The position numbers and the translations under genes were made by a program. This document shows positions 57,266 through 64,000 of a stretch of DNA of 64,000 bases, piece by piece. Origin of the DNA: Paraburkholderia sabiae (GTDB lineage: Bacteria > Pseudomonadota > Gammaproteobacteria > Burkholderiales > Burkholderiaceae); NCBI RefSeq assembly GCF_030412785.1, contig NZ_CP125297.1:434001-498000 (forward strand), read 5' to 3'. A model generated the notes under the pieces. That model made no database searches. It was not told the DNA's origin and saw only the letters and a program-made list of their open reading frames with translations. Each line of letters starts with the position of its first letter. Positions within the stretch are counted from its first letter, which is position 1.

Positions 57266-59934
57266 CAGAAGACCCCACCATTAGCGAAGTAATTGTGCGC
57301 TTCGCCGGACTCACGGTCTTCACAGAAATAGTAGACAAAACGCTCGAAATCTTCCGGTTTGACCACATCGAAACACTCTGGCAACGGCGGCGGAAAACCG
57401 ATATCGTCACCAACGGCGCGACGCATGGCACCGAAAATTTCATCCGAGAACTCGAAATAGAGCCGATAGGCCGGGGTTTTGTAAGCATGGATCGGTTTGA
57501 AGTCGATAATTTTTGAGTCGTGCTTAATTTCATGTATGCGGTGATACAGACGGTCAGCCACTGGCTCGGTAAAAAATTCGCGCACGGCGATGTCCTCCAG
57601 CAAAATCTGCGGATTGAGTAGTGCCGGCAATACAATGTTTTTGGGAACGTAGTCTTTAACGGAGTAAAACCAGGCCTGCTGCGACTGTGCGGGAGTGGTG
57701 TCGTAGAGTGTTGACATTTGCTTTTGCTCGTCCGGGCGTACGTCTTTCATGATGATGATGCCATCCTTCCCATAGGCGATGCCGCCAATCACTTCCTCCA
57801 GAACGGTATCCACGCGACGGCTGTTAATTTCCACTCGGGAATCCCGGGCGTAAACCGGCTTGCCTCCCTCGGCGATTACCCGGATCCCGAAGTCCCAGTC
57901 ATCGGAGAGGTGTTGTACAAAGCGGCCATTGTTTAGCTGGTAGAAAATCTCGATACCTCCCACTTTGTCGTACAGGCTGCGCTCAACGGCAAACCCTTTG
58001 CCGTCTGGAAAGCCTCCGAACAGTGAAAACGACATGTCACGGCAGCGCAAGGTTTTTTGGATTTCCCGGAAAAGATTGGGGCGATTGCGGAAGGATTCTT
58101 CGTTGTAGTAGTAATTGCACGTGCCAAGATCCCCATTTGCCTCTGCCATTTTGTTAATCAGCGCGTGCAGCCAGTAAGGATCTACGGTGCAGTCCGCATC
58201 AGCCGACACAATATAGTGTTTCTTCTGAACTCCTAGCCGGTTATCGCGGGCTTTTGCGCGCGCAGAAGCGTAATCCATACCGCGTTTTCTGGCGGACGAG
58301 ACACCCTGAATGGGCTCATGGAGAGCATGAATCTCCATGGATTGATTTCGAGCTTTGAAAGTGTTTATTTTTTCAACGGAGTCGTCCGTGGAATTATTAT
58401 CGACAAGAATCAGTTCGTAGCTGTTGTGGGTAATTATGCTGTTATGTGTTTTCTGGTTAAACAGAGAGAGCAATACCTCACAGATGCGATTGCCTTCGTT
58501 ATAAACCGGCAGCACAACTGATACAAATACAGTATCGCGCATGTTTCCTTCAGAACAGTCCACGTCGAGAATGTCATTAACATTATTGGAGAGTAACTGC
58601 TTACCAATGGAAAAGTTTCGCCCAGCAACATCATGCATCAACCGCTTATTATTGACAAACCGGTACACTTCCCAAATAAATGCTTCATCAGGCAAACCAT
58701 CCTGCTCCTCTGATATCCGCATAACCGGCGCCTCAAATCCATATTGACCGTAGACCTCCCAATAATATTCGTAGCTGGTAGTGATGTAGCAGCGCTGGTT
58801 GCTAATCGCTTCTCCAACAGGATTTCCATAGCTGTCGTAATCCCACGAAGTAAGGAAAGAGACCAGATCGCAGGAGTAATATAAGTCCTCAATAGCAGCG
58901 GCTTCCCCCGGTGAAGACACGTATTTGTGCCGAAGCGGACCAACAAATTTGATAAATGACTCGACGTTTAATTTTTTAGCTAATGCGTTCAGTTTCCGAT
59001 GGTAAGAGCGGTTTTCATCGGGATCGCCTGCCACAACCAAATAAACTTTCCGGTCGATATCGTTCTGACTAAAAAGTTGGTTTAGTCGATGGACCAGAAA
59101 AACGTCCCGGTCCAAACGCTTTTGCGGAATAATGCGAGTGGTGCGGGCAATCAAAATGTCGGTATCGCGGATGAAGAAGTTCTCCCTGATACTGCTATGT
59201 TTACCGTGTTCGGTGAAATCATAGGTATTTTTTTTAACCTTGACGTTTACTTCGTGATCGCACCACGCTTCAAGTTCATTTTTCAGATGGTTATTGAGTG
59301 TGACGTATGTTATATACTTAGATTTAACGGGCTTAACGGCATGAGGATAAGGTGCTGCGCCGTATTTCATCGCATTTTTTTCGCTGTTCCACATTAGATC
59401 GTGATCGCGCCAGATGACGTAATTCCCTAAGCAATTACGTTTCCCGTAATCCTCAATCGCTGTGTATAGCGCCTTGGTATAGATAATATTTTCTGGAAGC
59501 GTTCCATTCTCAACAATCACATAACTGATACGCAGCTTTTCCCATAGCTGAACGATTCGATGCGCCAGTCGTAGAGAAGATTCGCTAATTGCAAGCAGGA
59601 GTTCTTCCTGTTCTGTGGAAGAAGCTGATGGGACCCGACCCATCAAAACATTATGCGAGTGGGTTAGGAAATCAACGTTGTAGTGGGGAATAGAATCAAT
59701 ATCGTCAATTCGAACCAGATCGAATATACCTCGATAGACCTCGTTTTCGTGATCATACGGTTTGCCGAATTTTCCTTTATCTATCTTTATATCATAGCCT
59801 AAGTCGAGATAAGACTTAATTTGATTCTGCGCAAGAATTTTGGCCATTTTTGACGCTTCAACTGTGATGCCTGATACGGCGACGGCATCAAATGATATAA
59901 ATATGGCCGAGGCATACATATCTTTGCGACACAT
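57265..59934 (-). CDS. Dual-domain glycosyltransferase (GT-B plus GT2)
   Basis: 889 residues. Residues about 1-430 form a GT4-like GT-B domain (ILIARTTRIIPQKRLDRDVF, VVAGDPDENRSYHRKL, CDLVSFLTSWDYDSYGNPVG with the E/G nucleotide-binding pattern). After about residue 470 a family-2 GT-A domain begins: FVSVVLPVYNEGNRICEVLL, LILVDNNSTDDSVEKI, YIVSADADCTVDPYW (DxD-type metal site) and HLSDDWDFGIRVIAEGG. No membrane segment is seen, so it is cytosolic. Carrying two glycosyltransferase folds in one chain suggests two successive sugar transfers. Composition is AT-richer than flanks, and it is bounded by IS remnants on both sides. Coupled to the radical SAM gene. Confidence 0.85.
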   Translation of the reverse strand: MCRKDMYASAIFISFDAVAVSGITVEASKMAKILAQNQIKSYLDLGYDIKIDKGKFGKPYDHENEVYRGIFDLVRIDDIDSIPHYNVDFLTHSHNVLMGRVPSASSTEQEELLLAISESSLRLAHRIVQLWEKLRISYVIVENGTLPENIIYTKALYTAIEDYGKRNCLGNYVIWRDHDLMWNSEKNAMKYGAAPYPHAVKPVKSKYITYVTLNNHLKNELEAWCDHEVNVKVKKNTYDFTEHGKHSSIRENFFIRDTDILIARTTRIIPQKRLDRDVFLVHRLNQLFSQNDIDRKVYLVVAGDPDENRSYHRKLNALAKKLNVESFIKFVGPLRHKYVSSPGEAAAIEDLYYSCDLVSFLTSWDYDSYGNPVGEAISNQRCYITTSYEYYWEVYGQYGFEAPVMRISEEQDGLPDEAFIWEVYRFVNNKRLMHDVAGRNFSIGKQLLSNNVNDILDVDCSEGNMRDTVFVSVVLPVYNEGNRICEVLLSLFNQKTHNSIITHNSYELILVDNNSTDDSVEKINTFKARNQSMEIHALHEPIQGVSSARKRGMDYASARAKARDNRLGVQKKHYIVSADADCTVDPYWLHALINKMAEANGDLGTCNYYYNEESFRNRPNLFREIQKTLRCRDMSFSLFGGFPDGKGFAVERSLYDKVGGIEIFYQLNNGRFVQHLSDDWDFGIRVIAEGGKPVYARDSRVEINSRRVDTVLEEVIGGIAYGKDGIIIMKDVRPDEQKQMSTLYDTTPAQSQQAWFYSVKDYVPKNIVLPALLNPQILLEDIAVREFFTEPVADRLYHRIHEIKHDSKIIDFKPIHAYKTPAYRLYFEFSDEIFGAMRRAVGDDIGFPPPLPECFDVVKPEDFERFVYYFCEDRESGEAHNYFANGGVF

Positions 59935-60515
59935 TCCGAATCACCCTAAACAATTTGTGAATATGAATCATAACCGCCACCAAAAATCATCCGTTTGCGA
60001 CACAATGTCGCCGTGGCTTCGAGCGCGATTTCCGACAGTGCTTCATGGCGCGCTGGGCTTCGAACTATGCGGTCGGGACGATGAAGCGCGTCGTGTCGCA
60101 GATACATCTCTGCGTTCCAGGATCCGCACCGACGACTCGCTCGTCAAGCGGGTGACAAATTGTCGGCCGCGTGCAGACGAAACATTAGAAATGCAGAATA
60201 GTTGGAACGGTGTCAGCGAGGACGATCGTCCCGAGCTTGTGACCCCCGGTTACTCAGGAAGCCGTGCTACGCGACCGCGAACAACGCTTGCCGCAAAACA
60301 AGATTGAATTGTTTTCTCCTTCCGGCCCGTGAGCCATCGCCGCGTTGAGGTGTCCGGCGATGTGGGAGTCGCGTTCGTCACGTTGGGCGAGGTAAGGAAG
60401 GCTGTTGCAGTAGCGGGACCCATTCTCGGGAAAATGCTACAGAATCACTTCGAGCATTAGATATTGCGAATCCGGGGTAATTTCTGTGTGTCCCCAAGGT
60501 TACGAAGACCTATAT
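59935..60515. other. Stretch without a supported gene
   Basis: The first about 70 bases (AT-rich, TATGAT on the minus strand near 59970) probably hold the promoter of the glycosyltransferase operon. The rest is high-GC with no recognised gene. Confidence 0.4.
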
Positions 60516-61099
60516 CTAGTCGATGCAGGGCCCGTCCGAATTGCGGATCTCGAGGCTAGGCTGCCAAAGAACGTCCAACTTCTCTGCGGGCTCGCCGTTG
60601 AGCACTGCAAGCATCAGCTCAATGATCGTCATACCGCCATCATGCGGAAAGGCCGATTGCAGGATCGTGGAGTTGTAGCCCATGAGCGTGTCTGGATGGC
60701 TGCCACCATTCGAGATGATCGACATTTGGCTTCCGTGTGTAACCCCAGCTTCAACAAGCGCACGTATGGTGCCGGCACCGCACGGAGGGTTTTCCACGAT
60801 CACGGCAGTCGGTCGCGGATTGCATGAAAGGATACGCGTCATTGCTTTTAATCTGCTGGCGCGGCTGAGCGTGCCTACGATCATGTAGCGCGCGTCTACG
60901 GGCAGACCGGGGGCGACTATCGCGTCAATGCGCCCTTACGCGCCCGTGTTGTGTTCGGTATTGGGGCGGTAGCCGACACTCGCCGCAACCCCGAGACTCC
61001 GTCACTTGTGAGCACACTCACTCCCGGGTGGCCGTTGATCGCACGGCTGACCCTGGTTCGCGACATTCCAAGCTTGTGCGCAAGATCTTTGAGTTTCAT
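60516..61099 (-). pseudogene. LacI-family regulator, internally deleted
   Basis: The N-terminal helix-turn-helix is clear: MKLKDLAHKLGMSRTRVSRA at 61099, followed by INGHPGVSV, after which the frame is lost. The effector-domain C-terminus (60884-60516) is also clear: ILSCNPRPTAVIVENPPCGA, MSIISNGGSHPDTLM and MTIIELMLAVLNGEPAEK. The roughly 130 residues between are missing. The target sugar operon is not evident; an ABC fragment and GH13 gene lie 8-12 kb away. Confidence 0.85.
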
Positions 61100-61464
61100 C
61101 GCGTATCCCGGTCTTGCCGCTGTCCTGCCAACCTTGCCCGATATCCGTCCGGCCCGCTGTTACGTTTGATCTCACGGCAGATGGTGGAGGGAGCCCGTGA
61201 AAGCCTTCCGGCTATTGACTGGATTGAATCGCCAGCAACGAGCGCCCCGATATTTCCTCGCGTTCGGCGAGCGTGAGTGCCCAACGGCGATCGATGTCGT
61301 TGGGCCGGGCGGATGCCGCCCGTTTCGGCCAGAATCCGATGGACGGACGAGTGGTTCCGGTCAAAGAGCTGGGCAATATGCTGGAGCGATTCACCCTTCT
61401 GCCAGCGCTCCCACATCAACGCTTTCTGCGTCTCGCTGTAATAGATCCGGCGTCGCTGTTTCAT
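61096..61464 (-). pseudogene. IS30-family transposase N-terminal fragment
   Basis: MKQRRRIYYSETQKALMWER at 61464, then QHIAQLFDRNHSSVHRILAE (HTH). After a frame change near 61300, LTLAEREEIS is read, and then AGRLSRAPSTICREIKRNSG in the first frame again. This is the DNA-binding half of an IS30-type transposase; the DDE half is missing. It abuts the LacI remnant. Confidence 0.85.
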
Positions 61465-61951
61465 CTGCAACACTCCCACTGCCTGAGCAGGTTTCAGTGT
61501 GCTGCATCCACCGGTTGAATCCGACCTCGACCAGCTTCCATTCGCCAAGCGGATGATCGGCAATCCGATCGTGCGTGCCCTTCATCGCCTCGGACATGCG
61601 CTTGCGGCAATACGTCGGCTCGATAGGCAGTATCAGCGGCCCTGATGCTCGAAGACCTGCGGTATTTCCGTTGCCCGAACACTTTCGAGCGGAACAGCGG
61701 CGGGCGCAGCGATCTATGCTCGAGATCGCGCGACATCGCATGCCCGAACACGCCGCGTCCGATCGCTGGGCTCACGGGCTCTCGTGTGATGAACATCATG
61801 TGCCAACAGTCGCCGTTCGGGGCTGCGAAGACTCGGGAGGCGCGGAAGGCCTAGTCCTCCAATACATCTGCTCCAAGCGGCTGTACCAGTAAGGATCGGT
61901 GTTCAGCATTCGATTGTGCACGAATCGTTCCCACCTGTGCAGATTGTCGGA
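61465..61951. other. Stretch without a supported gene
   Basis: A minus-strand frame contains GTHDRIADHPLGEWKLVEVG (about 61520-61580), which looks protein-like but belongs to no family I recognise. Confidence 0.35.
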
Positions 61952-64000
61952 TCAAACTGCACCCGTTTGGTTCGACTTCAGGTGATGGTCTGCGCCCAAC
62001 AACATATACATGGCGGGAACGACGAAGAGCGTAAACAGCGTGCCGATCGACAGCCCCGTGAAGATCACGAGCCCCATCGCATTGCGGCCCGCCGCCCCCG
62101 CGCCCGATGCGGTCACGAGGGGCAGCACGCCCAGCACCATTGCAGCCGTCGTCATCAGGATAGGCCGCAAGCGCACGCCGGCCGCTTCTTCGAGCGCCTC
62201 GCGCTTGCCGCGTCCCGCGCGTTGCAGCTCGTTCGCGAACTGCACGATCAGAATGCCGTGCTTGCTGATGAGGCCCATCAGCGTGACGAGACCCACCTGC
62301 GTGTAGATGTTGAGCGTCGAGAGTCCCATATTGATGAAGATGAGGGCGCCGAAAAGCGCCATCGGCACCGACACGAGAATCACGACGGGATCGCGGAAGC
62401 TCTCGAACTGCGCGGCGAGCGCGAGAAACACGATGATCGCCGCGAACAGCAGCGTGATCACGAAGCCGCCCGACTCCTGCACGAACTGCCGCGACAGGCC
62501 CGAATAGTCGGTCGTATAGCCCGTCGGCGCGACGTCGGTGCTGGCCTTGCGCAGGAAGTCGAGCACTTCGCCCTGCGAGATGCCCGGCGCGAGCACGCCG
62601 GAAATCGTCGCTGAATTGAGCTGCTGGAAATGATTGATCGACTCGGGCACGATGGTCTGTTTCAGATGCGTGACCGTCGATGCAGAAATCACGCTGCCAT
62701 CAGGCGTGCGCAAATAGTAGTCGAGCACTTGCGACGGGTTCAGGCGGTCCGTTTGCAGCACCTGCGGAATCACCTTGTACGAGCGGCCCGCAATCGAAAA
62801 GTAGTTGACGTAGTTGCCGCCCAGCGCGGCCCCCAGCGTCTGCCCGACATCGCTTTGCGACAGGCCGAGCGAAGCGACCTTGTCGCGGTCGACGAGCAGC
62901 ACGCTTTCCGGCTTGTCGATTTTCAGGTCGCTGTCGACGAAGAAGAACATGCCGCTTTCGCGCGCTTTTTGAAGCACGGCTTGCGACACTTCATTGAGGT
63001 TCTCGAACGGCTCCGTCGTGCTGATGACGAACTGCACGGGCAACCCTTGCGCGCCCGGCAGCGGCGGAAACTGGAACGCGGCGACGCGCGCGCCCGCAAT
63101 GCTGTCCCACTTCTGCTGAAGCTCGTTCTGCAATTGTGTCGCGCCCTTCTTGCGCTTGTCCCACGTCTTGAAGAGCACGCCACCAAAGCCCTGGTTCAGT
63201 GTCGGCGCGCCCGTCAGCTGGAACATCTGCGAGTACTCGGGCAACTGCTTCGAGATATCGAACACCTGGTCCGCGTAGGTCTGCATCTGCTGGATCGTCG
63301 CGTTCGGCGGCCCCTGGATCTTCGACAGCACGATGCCCTGGTCCTCCTGCGGCGCAAGCTCCGATTTCGACGTCGTAAAGAGGTACACGGTGCCGCATAA
63401 CAACAGCGCGCCCATCACGATGAACACGGGCCACGTGTCGAGCATCGCATGCAGAAGACCCCCATAGCCCCGATGCACGCGCTCGAACTGCCGGTCGACG
63501 AAGCGCGCGAAGCGGCCCGACTCCTGATCCGTGCGGAAGAAGCGCGAGCACATCATCGGCGATAGAGACAGCGCAATCACGCCCGATACCGTCACGGCGC
63601 CCGTCAGCGTGAAGGCGAACTCGGTGAAGAGCGCGCCCGTCAGCCCGCCCTGGAAACCGATCGGCAAGTACACGGCAACCAGCACGACCGTCATCGCGAG
63701 AATCGGTCCGCCGAGTTCGCGCGCGGCGATCAGCGCGGCTTCGAATGGCTGCTTGCCTTCCTCCTTCATATGCCGCTCGACGTTCTCGACGACGATGATC
63801 GCATCGTCGACGACGAGCCCGATCGCGAGCACGAGCGCAAGCAGCGTCAGCAGATTGATCGAGTAGCCGAGCAGTTGCATCACGAAGAACGTGCCGATCA
63901 GCGACAGCGGCATCGCGATCACCGGCACGATCACTGTGCGGAAGCTGCCGAGGAACAGGGAGATCACGACTGTCACGATCAGCAACGCTTCGACGAGCGT
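61952..64000 (-). CDS. RND multidrug efflux permease (HAE1/AcrB-type), runs off the right edge
   Basis: About 680 of an expected 1030-1050 residues are visible; the frame stays open to base 64000, so the N-terminal third lies outside. Visible features: membrane helix 4, LALVLAIGLVVDDAIIVVEN, with the proton-relay DD pair; GGPILAMTVVLVAVYLPIGF; the central-loop half with SKSELAPQEDQG; the second periplasmic docking/porter region (FVISTTEPFENL, LGAALGGNYVNYFSIAG); and the second membrane half with RLRPILMTTAAMVLGVLPL and GLSIGTLFTLFVVPAMYMLL. It would pump drugs or solvents with a membrane-fusion protein encoded upstream (outside). The stop is at 61952. Confidence 0.95.
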   Translation of the reverse strand, partial: TLVEALLIVTVVISLFLGSFRTVIVPVIAMPLSLIGTFFVMQLLGYSINLLTLLALVLAIGLVVDDAIIVVENVERHMKEEGKQPFEAALIAARELGGPILAMTVVLVAVYLPIGFQGGLTGALFTEFAFTLTGAVTVSGVIALSLSPMMCSRFFRTDQESGRFARFVDRQFERVHRGYGGLLHAMLDTWPVFIVMGALLLCGTVYLFTTSKSELAPQEDQGIVLSKIQGPPNATIQQMQTYADQVFDISKQLPEYSQMFQLTGAPTLNQGFGGVLFKTWDKRKKGATQLQNELQQKWDSIAGARVAAFQFPPLPGAQGLPVQFVISTTEPFENLNEVSQAVLQKARESGMFFFVDSDLKIDKPESVLLVDRDKVASLGLSQSDVGQTLGAALGGNYVNYFSIAGRSYKVIPQVLQTDRLNPSQVLDYYLRTPDGSVISASTVTHLKQTIVPESINHFQQLNSATISGVLAPGISQGEVLDFLRKASTDVAPTGYTTDYSGLSRQFVQESGGFVITLLFAAIIVFLALAAQFESFRDPVVILVSVPMALFGALIFINMGLSTLNIYTQVGLVTLMGLISKHGILIVQFANELQRAGRGKREALEEAAGVRLRPILMTTAAMVLGVLPLVTASGAGAAGRNAMGLVIFTGLSIGTLFTLFVVPAMYMLLGADHHLKSNQTGAV

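Noticed and set aside
62630..63400. 256-codon plus-strand open frame
   Set aside because: Antisense to the RND permease.
1..64000. CRISPR array
   Set aside because: No regularly spaced set of three or more direct repeats with unique spacers was seen.
1..64000. tRNA or rRNA genes as integration sites
   Set aside because: No cloverleaf with a CCA end or rRNA-like sequence was recognised by eye; a tRNAscan run could overturn this.

Overview
The window looks like accessory DNA of a Burkholderiaceae bacterium (Paraburkholderia/Caballeronia type): high GC, two-domain H-NS proteins with lysine-rich tails, several copies of IS66 plus IS5, IS21, IS30, IS110 and Tn3 pieces, and an RND pump of the usual beta-proteobacterial type. 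No rRNA, tRNA, replication or core housekeeping genes were found, and many genes are broken. I read it as a genomic island or a decaying region of a megaplasmid or secondary replicon.

Left third (1-13.2 kb) is an intact plus-strand conflict/defence region. It holds a DUF4435 protein cut by the window edge, an AAA ATPase with a C-terminal DUF4435-like domain, an HU gene overlapping a YhcG/DUF1016 nuclease gene, and a five-gene operon (5370-12133). That operon encodes an effector with a purine-nucleoside-phosphorylase fold and a C-terminal EAD1 domain, an all-helical GASH-like protein, two consecutive TRAFAC GTPases ('double GTPase') and a large GAP1-like protein. Gene overlaps of 4-8 nt show tight coupling. 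This is the strongest candidate for an undescribed system: the layout fits a class predicted from sequence, and I know of no functional description of this version.

13.2-22.3 kb: a complete IS66 with perfect 8-bp target duplication, a frameshifted RES-toxin remnant, a protein with two XRE-like GLPxGWLD modules, two H-NS-like genes, a cold-shock gene, and a DUF3800 gene preceded by highly structured non-coding sequence. 22.4-33 kb is mostly wreckage: two Tn3 transposase pseudogenes, a large multiply broken hypothetical gene, one intact OmpR-type regulator, and two IS66 fragments fused head to head at a 38-bp perfect palindrome.

33-46 kb: small genes, a cupin, a QueD remnant next to an intact QueE, an AT-rich orphan CdtB-like genotoxin gene with a signal peptide, and a two-component locus (two sensor kinases and a NarL regulator) destroyed by frameshifts and an IS5 insertion. 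46-55.7 kb: recombinase and IS remnants flank an intact aldehyde dehydrogenase-GH13 (trehalose synthase-like) pair and an IS110. 55.8-60 kb is a translationally coupled pair of AT-richer genes, a double-domain glycosyltransferase and a HemN-like radical SAM enzyme, probably a recent import. The right end has LacI and IS30 remnants and an RND efflux permease running off the edge.
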